Shown here piece after piece: positions 48,301 to 56,925 of a DNA stretch of 64,000 nucleotides (its first letter is position 1; each line of letters opens with the position of its first letter). Location: assembly GCF_900095135.1 (NCBI RefSeq), contig NZ_LT605205.1:1488001-1552000 (forward strand), given 5' to 3'. The notes below the pieces were generated by a model. That model searched no databases, was not told the origin of the DNA, and was given only the letters and a program-made list of their open reading frames with translations. This DNA is from Proteiniphilum saccharofermentans. Lineage in GTDB: Bacteria > Bacteroidota > Bacteroidia > Bacteroidales > Dysgonomonadaceae. The translations under genes and the position numbers were made by a program.

Positions 48301-48535
48301 TGAGGGACTGATAATAAGGTGAACGTTCATATTCATCGGCGATGGCAGTCTGTTCGTCAGCATAAGGAATAGCCGTAGCCCTTGTTTTTTCGGTATTTAC
48401 CGCGAAAATTTCCGGATTTTCCCAATCAGGAGCCTTATCCTGTGCCTGAACTCTTCCTGAACCCTGATCCTGCGCATGGATAAATGCTATATGCATCAAC
48501 ATTGTTAAAAAAATAATATAAGAAAATGACTTCAT
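45395..48535 (-). CDS. GH2 beta-galactosidase, secreted
   Basis: A 1046-residue LacZ-type glycosidase with signal peptide (cleavage after AFIHAQ). Jelly-roll domain 1 (NPEIFAVNTEKTRATAIPY, YRQTFTIPETWNGRRVFLHF) is followed by Ig-like domains and a TIM barrel with acid/base Glu in WSLGNEASNGKAF and nucleophile Glu in MCEYAHAMGNSMGN. The C-terminal beta-galactosidase small-chain domain (FWRAPVDNDFGSGEQ, GRGPWENYIDR) is complete. Secretion means it hydrolyses beta-galactosides in the periplasm. It is the first gene of a two-gene minus-strand operon with the C26 hydrolase. Confidence 0.96.
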   Translation of the reverse strand: MKSFSYIIFLTMLMHIAFIHAQDQGSGRVQAQDKAPDWENPEIFAVNTEKTRATAIPYADEQTAIADEYERSPYYQSLNGTWKFHWVPKVDEVPVGFFNENYDDSAWGKMPVPGNWEFNGYGIPMYVNIGFGFPKNPPHIDRNDSPVGAYRQTFTIPETWNGRRVFLHFEGGTNFMVVFVNGKQVGINKNAKSPAEFDITPYIRPGKNLLACQVHKFSDGSYLEDQDMWRLGGINRSVYLYSTDDTRIQDFFAHPDLDDSYRHGQFSIEVELKNYTDQIQNRKLEISILDKNGKNVFQQTKDATIGASLSEEISLSGRVPNPDKWTAETPNLYTLLLTLKDERGNLIEATSSKIGFRRVEIKDGQLLVNGQKIFLKGVNLHEFNTNKGQVVDKEIMMRNLQLMKELNINAVRTSHYPQQPLWYKLCDEYGIYLVDETNLESHGLGYGPDNVSNFPEWHGQHMDRVTRLVERDKNHPSVIIWSLGNEASNGKAFFDMYDWAKQRDPSRPVQYEQAGRNRNTDIICPMYPSWESMKRDAAQDLGRPYIMCEYAHAMGNSMGNFPEYWELMRSSKNMQGGFIWEWYNHGYPAHDEQGRFYWAYGGDLKGYNKQNDGNFCMDGLVTPDQNYMPHTHIVKKVYQNILFEAKDLNKGLITVINDFKFTNLTNDGFGYKWVLLKNGEKVAEGDFAVEVPVNSGKDVQLKLPSIQPEKGTEYFLHLFAYDKKGNEFIKPGFEVAKEEFAFEANNYFVSGEHTGTLNVSRKDENVTVTSGNKEYVFSVRDGRSLTSAKVNGKNIFKELPRLNFWRAPVDNDFGSGEQYNLRLWDAASHNVIYSYRDMKENNNGVSFMYRAKLRGIEAFVDITYTVNNDGSFTTDLHYQAQSNELPEMMRFGMLMVLPEEYNQFRWYGRGPWENYIDRNTDTFMGIWEGLVKNQAYTYYRPQETGNKTDVRWLTLQNEAGKGIRVDGPQPLSVSATNYRPEDLDPGMTKKQQHWSDVLPRKETVLCVDLFQRGVAGLNSWGAKPLNEYRFSDKEYRYSYTISLDNL

Positions 48536-48599
48536 GTGTATATACTTTTATACTTTGGTGAATAAATTTAATATCTGTTTTCTGTTTTTCCTTGCAGTG

Positions 48600-48607
48600 C
48601 AAATTTA
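48600..48607 (-). promoter_or_regulatory. -7 box (TAAATTTG) for the beta-galactosidase operon
   Basis: CAAATTTA on the plus strand, about 65 bp before the start codon on the minus strand. No exact -33 TTTG. Confidence 0.45.
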
Positions 48608-48714
48608 CATGATTTTCTTTGAAAAAACCATATGTCCAGACGGAACGGCCAGTTTGTTTGACGTGAAAGAACATGGCTTTCTTGAATGTGTTGTAAAGAT
48701 AGTTGTTTTTTTAT

Positions 48715-48722
48715 TATTTTTG
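48715..48722 (+). promoter_or_regulatory. -7 box (TATTTTTG) for the small Cys-rich protein
   Basis: Matches TAnnTTTG about 117 bp before the ATG at 48839. A GTTG lies 21 bp upstream, a weak -33. Confidence 0.4.
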
Positions 48723-48838
48723 TGTCGATTGATCATAGTTTAATTGAAATAGTATTAAGGAAATGAATAGCAGAAATAGAGATACCAGTGAGAATTTAAT
48801 TACATCCACGTTCATGCTAATTTTAATTGAACGTGACG

Positions 48839-49108
48839 ATGGAGAGAAGAAACAAACATTGGAGAATTGAACAACGGAACAGGGTTTACAAAGCTAAAAT
48901 GAAGTTATTCGCCTCTTATGGCGGTATTTTTATTCTTAATAACGAAAGAGTAACTAATCCCCGGTGGATTGAACTGTACAAGGCGAACTGGAGTCCGGTC
49001 TATAAGTCCGTTAGGACTCCGTGTAGTTGTAGGATGTGTCGAGGAGAAATTTATAACCGTTGTGCATACAAGAAAGAGACAATAAGATTGATCGAAGAAA
49101 TCATTTGA
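48839..49108 (+). CDS. Small conserved Cys-rich protein of unknown function
   Basis: An 89-residue basic protein starting at ATG 48839 (an in-frame TTG at 48827 is less likely). It reads MERRNKHWRIEQRNRVYKAK near the N-terminus and carries a four-cysteine cluster in TPCSCRMCRGEIYNRCAYKK, which could bind zinc. I recall similar small proteins with CSCxMC signatures in many Bacteroidetes genomes, without an assigned function. It is followed by a strong terminator and lies outside the CRISPR transcription units. Confidence 0.7.
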   Translation: MERRNKHWRIEQRNRVYKAKMKLFASYGGIFILNNERVTNPRWIELYKANWSPVYKSVRTPCSCRMCRGEIYNRCAYKKETIRLIEEII

Positions 49109-49116
49109 ATTTGAGA

Positions 49117-49140
49117 GAGGGACCTAATTCCCTCTTTTTT
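49117..49140 (+). terminator. Rho-independent terminator after the small Cys-rich protein
   Basis: GAGGGA (49117-49122) pairs with TCCCTC (49129-49134), loop of six, then six T residues. Confidence 0.9.
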
Positions 49141-49173
49141 AATATTTTCCCCAATCTCTTTGACGTACAGAAT

Positions 49174-49249
49174 AAAAAAGGCGAGTTGCCCCGCCTTACA
49201 TGTTTTCACAACGGAATAATCCTTATTGTGATTTGCTTTCAAAAGTTGT
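49174..49249 (-). ncRNA. tracrRNA
   Basis: Read on the minus strand. The 5' part (49250-49225) is an anti-repeat. Its plus-strand copy ATTGTGATTTGCTTTCAAAA matches the minus-oriented CRISPR repeat start GTTGTGATTGGCTCTCAAAA at 17 of 20 positions, including a G-U-compatible end. It is followed by a small nexus-like hairpin (GGATTATTCC) and a GC-rich terminator stem, AAGGCG against CGCCTT, with a U-run ending near 49174. A full Bacteroides-type promoter lies directly upstream and would place the 5' end near 49249. Predicted length is about 76 nt. It pairs with crRNA and loads Cas9. Confidence 0.88.
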
Positions 49250-49254
49250 AACGG

Positions 49255-49285
49255 CAAATGTATGAAAATAAATTTAATATGCAAA
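49255..49285 (-). promoter_or_regulatory. tracrRNA promoter (TTTG-N19-TACATTTG, minus strand)
   Basis: On the plus strand CAAATGTA (49255-49262) and CAAA (49282-49285) are separated by 19 bp. This is the full consensus on the minus strand, right before the anti-repeat. Confidence 0.8.
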
Positions 49286-49289
49286 ATGA

Positions 49290-49320
49290 TTTGTTAAATA
49301 AAATATTCATTTTAACTTTA
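49290..49320 (+). promoter_or_regulatory. cas9 promoter (TTTG-N19-TAACTTTA)
   Basis: TTTG at 49290-49293 and TAACTTTA at 49313-49320 (one mismatch to TAnnTTTG) are spaced by 19 bp, 35 bp before the cas9 ATG. The -33 boxes of cas9 and tracrRNA lie only 4 bp apart, back to back. Confidence 0.7.
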
Positions 49321-49355
49321 CGGGCAATAAAATAACGTGTTTAATTGTATACGAC

Positions 49356-52300
49356 ATGAAAAAGCATATTCTGGGTTTAGATCTGGGTACCAACAGTATT
49401 GGATGGGCATTGGTGGAGGTTGATGAAAACAATAAACCATGCAGTATAGAAGGTATGGGAAGTCGGATTATACCAATGAGTCAGGATATATTGGGAAATT
49501 TTGAAAGTGGAAATTCTATTTCACAAACAGCAGAAAGAACTGCTTATCGCGGAACAAGAAGATTGCGTGAGCGTCATTTGTTGCGTAGGGAACGTTTGCA
49601 TAGAGTGCTGAATGTGTTAGGCTTTTTGCCTGAACATTATATGAATCAGATTGATTTTGAGAAACACTTGGGGAAATTCTTTACTGACCTAGAACCTAAA
49701 TTGGCTTGGAAAGAAAATGCGAATGGAAAATATGAATTTATTTTTCAGTCTTCGTTCAATGAAATGGTCTCCGAATTCAAAAAAGCTCAACCTTATTTAT
49801 TTGAAAACGGAAAGTTGATTCCTTATGATTGGACTATTTACTATTTGCGTAAAAAAGCCTTATCTCAAAAAATAAAAAAAGAAGAATTGGCTTGGATTTT
49901 ATTGAATTTTAATCAGAAACGGGGTTATTATCAGTTGCGTGATGAGGTGGACGAAGAAAATCCAAACAAATTAGTTGAATTCCATTCGTTGAAAGTGATT
50001 GATGTCGTGCCGGACGAAAGTGCTAATAGCAAAGGCGAAACATGGTATTCTCTTCATTTGGAAAATGGTTGGATTTATCGGCGTTCGAGTAAAACACCTC
50101 TTTTTGATTGGAAAGATAAAGTCCGTGATTTTATTGTCACGACAGATTTAAATGATGATGGTACGATAAAAACCGATAAAGAGGGTAATGTCAGGCGTTC
50201 GTTTCGGGCACCGGCGGAAGATGATTGGACTTTATTAAAAAAGAAAACCGAAGCAGACATTGATAAAAGCAAGAAAACTGTCGGAACATACATTTATGAT
50301 GCTTTGTTGGAAAATCCATCACAAAAAATAAAAGGGAAATTAGTACGCACCATCGAACGGAAGTTTTACAAAGAAGAACTGAAACAGATTCTTCAAAAAC
50401 AACAGGAGTTTCATCCCGAATTACAGGATGAGGATTTGTATAACGAGGCTGTTCGTGAGTTGTATCGTAGCAATGAATCCCATCAACTCGCTCTTGGTAA
50501 AAGAGACTTCACGCATCTTTTTTTGGAAGATATTATTTTCTATCAACGTCCGTTGCGAAGCAAAAAATCGTCCATTGGGAATTGTTCGTTGGAATATAGG
50601 AAGTACCGTGATAAGGAAGGAGTGGAACATATCGAATACTTGAAAGCGGCGCCTAAGTCAAATCCTTATTACCAGGAATTCCGTTTGTGGCAATGGCTCT
50701 ATAATTTAACTATTTACAGGAGGAATGACGATACGAATGTAACCCAAGAATTCTTGAACAGCGTGGAAGATTATGAGACTTTGTTTGATTTTCTGGATAA
50801 CAGAAAGGAAATTAGGCAAGACACGTTGATAAAGTTCCTGTTGGAGCAAAAAGGTTTTAAGGGAAAAATGTTGGCTAACGAAGCATCAAAATATCGTTGG
50901 AACTTTGTGGATGACAAGGAAAAAGTATATCCATGTAACGAAACAAAAGCTTTGATTGTATCCCGGCTGGCGAAAGTTGAAAACCTGCCTGACGGTTTCT
51001 TGAAAAGGGAAACTGAACAACAACTCTGGCATATTATCTACTCCGTTACTGACAAGGATGAATACGAAAAAGCATTGAAATCGTTTGCCGAAAGACATGG
51101 ATTGGATGTAGCATCATTTGTGGAAAATTTTAAAAAGTTTCCGCCTTTCAAAAGCGAATATGGTTCATTCTCGGAAAAAGCCATTAAAAAATTATTGCCT
51201 TTGATACGGACTGGAAAGTACTGGGATTGGGGGAAAATTGACGAAAGTACGAAAAAACGTATTGATAAAATTATAACAGGAGAGTATGATGAAAATATAA
51301 AAGAGAGAGTCCGGGAGAAAGCCATTCATTTGAAAGAAGAGGGATATTTTCAAGGCTTGCAACTTTGGTTGGCAAGTTATATCGTTTATGGTCGCCATTC
51401 CGAGCCAGGCATTGCCGGAAAATGGAATTCTGTCAATGATTTGGAAAAGTACCTGCATGAATTCAAACAACACTCATTGCGTAATCCGATTGTCGAACAA
51501 ATTGTTACCGAAGCATTGAGAGTGATAAGAGATATTTGGGCGCATTATGGTAACGGAGTGAAAGATTTCTTTTCGGAAATTCATATCGAGTTAGGCCGGC
51601 AAATGAAACTACCTGCCGAAGACCGGAAAAAATTAAGCGATCAAGTGCTCGAAAACGAAAAAACAAACCTTCGTATCAAAGCCTTACTTGCAGAAATGTT
51701 GCATTATCCGGAAGTGGAAAACGTGCGGCCATACTCACCTATGCAACAAGAAGCCCTGAAAATATTTGAAGATGGAGTGTTAAGTTCTAATATCGAAATA
51801 GACGATGATATCCTTAAAATAAGTAAGACCGCTCAACCTTCTTCCTCGGAATTAAGACGCTATAAATTATGGTTAGAGCAAAAATACCGATCTCCGTATA
51901 CCGGGCAAGTCATTCCTTTGAACAGATTATTTACTGCCGATTACGAGATAGAGCACATCATTCCACAAAGCCGTTATTTCGATGATAGTTTCAACAATAA
52001 AGTGATATGTGAGTCGGCTGTCAATAAACTGAAAGACAATCAGACCAGTTTTGAGTTTATAAAAAACCACCATAGCGAAATCGTTGAAGTAGGTTTTGGC
52101 AAAACGGTCAGAATTTTTGAAGAAGAAGAGTATCAAAAATTCGTGAAAGAACATTATGCGAAAAATCGCTCCAAACGGAATAAATTATTGATGGATGAAA
52201 TTCCTGAGAAAATGATTGATCGCCAGATGAATGACACACGTTATATCAGTAAGTTTATTTCTTCCGTTTTATCCAATATTGTTCGTTCGGAAACAAATGA

Positions 52301-53888
52301 CGACGGAATTAATTCAAAAAATATTGTTCCACTGAATGGTAAAATAACCGGTCGGTTAAAGCAGGATTGGGGACTGAACGATGTTTGGAACGATTTGATA
52401 TTGCCTCGTTTTGAAAGGATGAACGAACTGACCGGTTCTAAAGACTTCACGGCTTACAATGAACGTTATCAGAAATATCTGCCGACAGTTCCGCTCGAAT
52501 TCGCAAAAAACTTTCAGAAAAAGCGTATCGATCACCGTCATCATGCCATGGACGCTTTGGTTGTTGCGTGCGCTACGCGCGATCATGTGAATTTCCTTAA
52601 CAATCAACATGCGTTGGACAAGAAGAAAACAAAAGAAGAAAAAGACAAAAGTCGATTCGACTTGCGTAATAAATTGTGTTTCAAAAATAAGGGAGATGAT
52701 AAAGGCAATTATAACTGGCAGTTTTTCAAACCTTGGGGTAATTTTACCGTTGATGCCCGCAATGAATTGGAAAAAATCATTGTCAGTTTCAAGCAGAATC
52801 TTCGTGTGATAAATAAAAGTGTCAATTATTACCAACGGTACATAGATGGTGAGAAAGTGGTTGACAAACAAACCAAAGGTGATAACTGGGCGATACGGAA
52901 GCCTTTGCATAAAGATACGGTATCGGGATTAGTGCGATTGCGAAAAACAAAAACTGTTTCATTAAATGCGGCGTTAGATAATTATCTTGATATTGTTGAT
53001 AAAAGTTTGCGAAAACATATTATTTCGTTGGTCAGTCAAAATTACGATAAGAAAAAACTTGTGAGATATTTTAAAGAAAGGGAGAACCAATGGAATGGAA
53101 TAGATATAACGAAAGTCGCTATTTATTATTGGGAAAACGACAATGTGGCTTCGAGGGTAAGTTTAGACACCTCGTTTAATGAAAAACGAATAATAGAAAC
53201 AATAACTGATACAGGTATCCAAATGATTTTACTAAATCATTTAGAAAACTACAAAGGCAGATTGGACGATCAAGGAAAAGAAATTGTCCCCGAAAGTTTG
53301 GCTTTCACTCCCGAAGGAATCGACGAGATGAATAAAAATATCATTTTGCTCAACAATGGTAAATTCCATCAGCCAATTTTTAAAGTCCGAACCTATGAAC
53401 CCAAAGGTAATAAATTCAATGTCGGATATGTTGGCAATAAAAAAACTAAATACGTTGAAGCCGCAAAGGGAACAAACTTGTTTTTTGCTATTTATGTAGA
53501 TGATGAGGGCAAGCGGAGCTATGAAACAATTCCGCTGAACATCGTTATTGAACGCTTGAAGCAGGGACTAAAAGAAGTGCCTGAAAGAAATGAAAAAGGG
53601 CATAATCTTTTATTTTCTTTATCTCCGAATGATTTGGTGTATGTGCCGGGGGAAGAAGAGCTAACTACTTCATTAAATCATCAATTAGATCGAAATAGAA
53701 TTTATAAAATGGTAAGTTCAAGCGGGAACCAATGTTTCTTTGTCAAAAGCGAGGTTGCAAATCCTATTGTTAATAAGGTGGAGTATTCAGTATTAAACAA
53801 GATGGAAAAATCAATCGACGGAATAATGATAAAACAAGTATGTAGGAAATTACAAGTAGATAGATTGGGGAATATACAATTTGCATAG
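49356..53888 (+). CDS. cas9: CRISPR-associated endonuclease Cas9 (type II-C-like)
   Basis: A 1510-residue RNA-guided DNA endonuclease that appears intact. RuvC-I is LGLDLGTNSIGWALVEVDE with Asp9. An arginine-rich bridge helix spans about 58-86 (RGTRRLRERHLLRRERLHRV). RuvC-II is IHIELGRQMK with Glu745. HNH is YEIEHIIPQSRYFDD with His867 and the downstream Asn region AVNKLKDN. RuvC-III is RIDHRHHAMDALVVAC with His1062/His1063 and Asp1066. The locus has neither csn2 nor cas4, which points to type II-C. The protein is longer than the compact Neisseria or Campylobacter II-C enzymes but in the range I recall for Bacteroidota. It is the first gene of the cas operon. Confidence 0.98.
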   Translation: MKKHILGLDLGTNSIGWALVEVDENNKPCSIEGMGSRIIPMSQDILGNFESGNSISQTAERTAYRGTRRLRERHLLRRERLHRVLNVLGFLPEHYMNQIDFEKHLGKFFTDLEPKLAWKENANGKYEFIFQSSFNEMVSEFKKAQPYLFENGKLIPYDWTIYYLRKKALSQKIKKEELAWILLNFNQKRGYYQLRDEVDEENPNKLVEFHSLKVIDVVPDESANSKGETWYSLHLENGWIYRRSSKTPLFDWKDKVRDFIVTTDLNDDGTIKTDKEGNVRRSFRAPAEDDWTLLKKKTEADIDKSKKTVGTYIYDALLENPSQKIKGKLVRTIERKFYKEELKQILQKQQEFHPELQDEDLYNEAVRELYRSNESHQLALGKRDFTHLFLEDIIFYQRPLRSKKSSIGNCSLEYRKYRDKEGVEHIEYLKAAPKSNPYYQEFRLWQWLYNLTIYRRNDDTNVTQEFLNSVEDYETLFDFLDNRKEIRQDTLIKFLLEQKGFKGKMLANEASKYRWNFVDDKEKVYPCNETKALIVSRLAKVENLPDGFLKRETEQQLWHIIYSVTDKDEYEKALKSFAERHGLDVASFVENFKKFPPFKSEYGSFSEKAIKKLLPLIRTGKYWDWGKIDESTKKRIDKIITGEYDENIKERVREKAIHLKEEGYFQGLQLWLASYIVYGRHSEPGIAGKWNSVNDLEKYLHEFKQHSLRNPIVEQIVTEALRVIRDIWAHYGNGVKDFFSEIHIELGRQMKLPAEDRKKLSDQVLENEKTNLRIKALLAEMLHYPEVENVRPYSPMQQEALKIFEDGVLSSNIEIDDDILKISKTAQPSSSELRRYKLWLEQKYRSPYTGQVIPLNRLFTADYEIEHIIPQSRYFDDSFNNKVICESAVNKLKDNQTSFEFIKNHHSEIVEVGFGKTVRIFEEEEYQKFVKEHYAKNRSKRNKLLMDEIPEKMIDRQMNDTRYISKFISSVLSNIVRSETNDDGINSKNIVPLNGKITGRLKQDWGLNDVWNDLILPRFERMNELTGSKDFTAYNERYQKYLPTVPLEFAKNFQKKRIDHRHHAMDALVVACATRDHVNFLNNQHALDKKKTKEEKDKSRFDLRNKLCFKNKGDDKGNYNWQFFKPWGNFTVDARNELEKIIVSFKQNLRVINKSVNYYQRYIDGEKVVDKQTKGDNWAIRKPLHKDTVSGLVRLRKTKTVSLNAALDNYLDIVDKSLRKHIISLVSQNYDKKKLVRYFKERENQWNGIDITKVAIYYWENDNVASRVSLDTSFNEKRIIETITDTGIQMILLNHLENYKGRLDDQGKEIVPESLAFTPEGIDEMNKNIILLNNGKFHQPIFKVRTYEPKGNKFNVGYVGNKKTKYVEAAKGTNLFFAIYVDDEGKRSYETIPLNIVIERLKQGLKEVPERNEKGHNLLFSLSPNDLVYVPGEEELTTSLNHQLDRNRIYKMVSSSGNQCFFVKSEVANPIVNKVEYSVLNKMEKSIDGIMIKQVCRKLQVDRLGNIQFA

Positions 53889-53970
53889 CACCATATCAAA
53901 ATCTTTATTAAAAAAGAATATCAAAGCCTCGTACAACAAACAAAGCCGTAAAAAATTACAAATAATAAAG

Positions 53971-54607
53971 ATGCGCATGTCTACAGAACAATTATTAAAC
54001 GAATGCCTTGTTATTTTGCGAAGTATTAAAGACGACAGGAAAAGTCTTGAAAAATTGCTTGGATTTATGAAAGAAGAATTTGTTGAAAACAACGAAATCA
54101 ATCTTTTTGAAATACCAGACTATAAATTACAAGTTCCTCCGAAATACAGAAACTTAATTAGCGAAGTTGCTGGTAATATGTCAGCAGGGTTGATTAGTTT
54201 CGTAAATACGGAAACATTGGAAGTTGATGGAATGCCGAAAGAAATTTACTCGGATTTACCGTTGGAAGAAGATGATGAAGAGTATGAAGAAAGAAGAAGA
54301 AATGACAGACACTGATACGTATTCTGATGAAATATTCAGTTTTCGAAAATGGAAAGATTTTATAACGATTGAACCTTTGGAGTCGTCGGAAGCATATCGC
54401 ATTATGGAATATTTTGTAGACAATCTGCCTAAGGGACATGCGAAGAACATATTGAACAATGCCATCAACGGCAAAAAACCATTCGCAAATTTCAACAATT
54501 TTATTCATCAATCGGAATATCGTGAACTTTGGTTTGAATTTAAGGATAGAATGTATGAAAAATACGTGATTGATAGTTATTTATATAAAATAACAGATAA
54601 AGGATAA
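53971..54607 (+). pseudogene. UPF0158-family protein, split by a frameshift, inside the cas operon
   Basis: Two overlapping frames make one UPF0158 protein. Frame 1 from ATG 53971 gives the N-terminal part through VAGNMSAGLISFVNTETLEV to 54315. Frame 2 gives FSFRKWKDFITIEPLESSEA, then YRIMEYFVDNLP and the C-terminus to 54607. Removing one A from the AAA run at 54290-54292 joins them into about 211 residues through an acidic linker. UPF0158 proteins have no known function. It lies 82 bp after cas9 and 4 bp before the DUF6155 gene, so it is part of the cas transcript. Real decay, recoding or a sequence error are all possible. Confidence 0.8.
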
Positions 54608-54611
54608 CCCT

Positions 54612-55139
54612 ATGTCCAAACCCCGGTTGAAAAAAGAACTCCAACGCCTCACCAAAGAACAATTGGTAGAGCAAATACTGGATTTGTACGAAAAAAATAA
54701 AGCTGTAAAAGAGTTTTACGATTTTTATCTCAATCCGAAGAATGAAACGGCCTTGGCTGAAAAGTATAAGAAAATTATCCGTAAAGAATTTAATGTAGAG
54801 CATCCCGAACGTGGCGGTGAAAAATTTTCGGTTGCCAAACGTGCTATTTCGGATTTTCGTAGTTTGCAACCTTCACCCGAAGCATTAGCAGACGTGATGT
54901 TGTATTTACCTGAAAGCGCATGTGAACTGACTTATTGTTACGGTGACTATTCGGAACAATTCTATGATTCGACTTACAACAATTACAAGGCTGCCTTGGC
55001 GTTTATGCAAAAACACGGTTTGCTTGAACAATTTAAGTTGAGAGCCGAACAATGTGTACGTTGGGCTTCACCCTGCGGTTATGGCTTTGCGAGTGAAATT
55101 GCCGATCTATATTATGAATATTATAATGAATCACCATGA
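54612..55139 (+). CDS. DUF6155-like protein, overlapping cas1
   Basis: A 175-residue intact protein with no signal peptide. It begins MSKPRLKKELQRLTKEQLVE, a basic helical segment, followed by LYEKNKAVKEFYDFYLNP. The C-terminal half is helical and rich in Tyr/Trp/Cys (ELTYCYGDYSEQFYDSTYNN, CVRWASPCGYGF). I associate this pattern with the DUF6155 family, which has no known function. Its stop overlaps the cas1 start (ATGA at 55136-55139), so translation of the two is probably coupled. The position between cas9 and cas1 is unusual for type II-C. A role in adaptation, or as a defence partner, is inference only. No csn2 or cas4 motif is present. Confidence 0.75.
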   Translation: MSKPRLKKELQRLTKEQLVEQILDLYEKNKAVKEFYDFYLNPKNETALAEKYKKIIRKEFNVEHPERGGEKFSVAKRAISDFRSLQPSPEALADVMLYLPESACELTYCYGDYSEQFYDSTYNNYKAALAFMQKHGLLEQFKLRAEQCVRWASPCGYGFASEIADLYYEYYNESP

Positions 55140-56071
55140 TTAAACGCACGCTTTACTTCGGTAATCCGGCCTATTTATCCCTCCGGAAAGAACAACTGCT
55201 TATTCAATTGCCGGAAGTGGTGAAAAACGAAACGCTGCCCGAAACATTTAAAGACGACGCCGTGAAAACCGTTCCCATAGAAGATATCGGTGTGGTGATT
55301 CTGGATAACAAGCAAATAACCATTACTCATGGTGTCATTGAAAAACTGTTGGCCAACAACGTTGCACTCATTACCTGCGACAGTAGCCGGATGCCTCTGG
55401 GTTTGATGTTGCCCTTGTCCGGCAATACTACCCAAACCGAGCGCTTTAAACATCAACTGGGGGCATCGGTTCCGTTGAAAAAACAGTTGTGGCAGCAAAC
55501 CGTTCAGGCAAAGATACAAAATCAGGCTCATTTGCTTCATTCTGCTACCGGCGAGGTGGTAAAGAACATGCAAATATGGGCTTCGGATGTAAAAAGCGGC
55601 GATCCAGACAATTATGAAGCTCGCGCCGCCGTATATTATTGGGCGAATATCTTTCCGCAGATATCCGGATTTTCAAGGAACAGGGACGGTATTCCACCCA
55701 ACAATCTCCTGAATTATGGATATGCCATTTTAAGAGCAGTTGTGGCACGCTCATTAGTTGCCAGTGGACTACTTCCTACGTTGGGTATTCATCACCGGAA
55801 CAAATACAATGCTTACTGTCTGGCCGATGATATCATGGAACCGTATCGCCCCTTCGTAGATAAAGTGGTCGTTGAAATTATAGAAAGTGAAGAGGATTAT
55901 CAGGAATTATCCAAAAATATAAAAATGAGACTATTAAACATTCCCGTATTGGATGTTATCATCAACGGGCAACGTAGCCCGCTTATGATTGCGGCATCGC
56001 AAACTACCGCTTCTTTGGCAAAATGCTACAAAGGTGAAATACGGAAAATAGCATATCCGAATTTTGAGTAA
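55136..56071 (+). CDS. cas1: CRISPR integrase Cas1 (type II)
   Basis: A 311-residue Cas1, the catalytic subunit of the spacer integrase. The N-terminal beta-domain includes RTLYFGNPAYLSLRKEQLLI and the block VPIEDIGVVILDNKQITITH. The catalytic helical domain includes YEARAAVYYWANIFP (catalytic Glu), LLNYGYAILRAVVARSLVAS, LGIHHRNKYNAYCLADDIME (catalytic His) and PYRPFVDKVV. Length is normal. It starts inside the DUF6155 stop codon and is followed after 8 bp by the HIRAN-domain gene, which separates it from cas2. Confidence 0.97.
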   Translation: MIKRTLYFGNPAYLSLRKEQLLIQLPEVVKNETLPETFKDDAVKTVPIEDIGVVILDNKQITITHGVIEKLLANNVALITCDSSRMPLGLMLPLSGNTTQTERFKHQLGASVPLKKQLWQQTVQAKIQNQAHLLHSATGEVVKNMQIWASDVKSGDPDNYEARAAVYYWANIFPQISGFSRNRDGIPPNNLLNYGYAILRAVVARSLVASGLLPTLGIHHRNKYNAYCLADDIMEPYRPFVDKVVVEIIESEEDYQELSKNIKMRLLNIPVLDVIINGQRSPLMIAASQTTASLAKCYKGEIRKIAYPNFE

Positions 56072-56079
56072 AAGGCAAT

Positions 56080-56846
<767 letters not shown>

Positions 56847-56925
56847 TCCATGTTCGGAACAACGTCTTTTTTTAATTGTAATTTTCGGTATAAACCACTG
56901 GAAAATAGCGAAATGTTCAAATCCA
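56847..56925. other. Leader-like spacer between cas2 and the CRISPR array
   Basis: Non-coding and AT-rich, with a GTTCGGAAC near-palindrome followed by seven T residues (around 56853-56874). It is the only non-coding flank of the array long enough to be a leader, so the adaptation end is probably here. This is inferred. Confidence 0.45.

Larger units (their letters stand above)
48536..48838. other. Divergent intergenic region between beta-galactosidase and small Cys-rich protein
   Basis: No gene. Two promoter boxes were recognised, one in each direction (48600-48607 minus, 48715-48722 plus). Confidence 0.5.

Noticed and set aside
54612-55139. Possibility that the gene between cas9 and cas1 is csn2 or cas4
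   Set aside because: No Cas4 cysteine/nuclease motifs and no Csn2 features. The sequence fits DUF6155, and the gene order differs from II-A and II-B.
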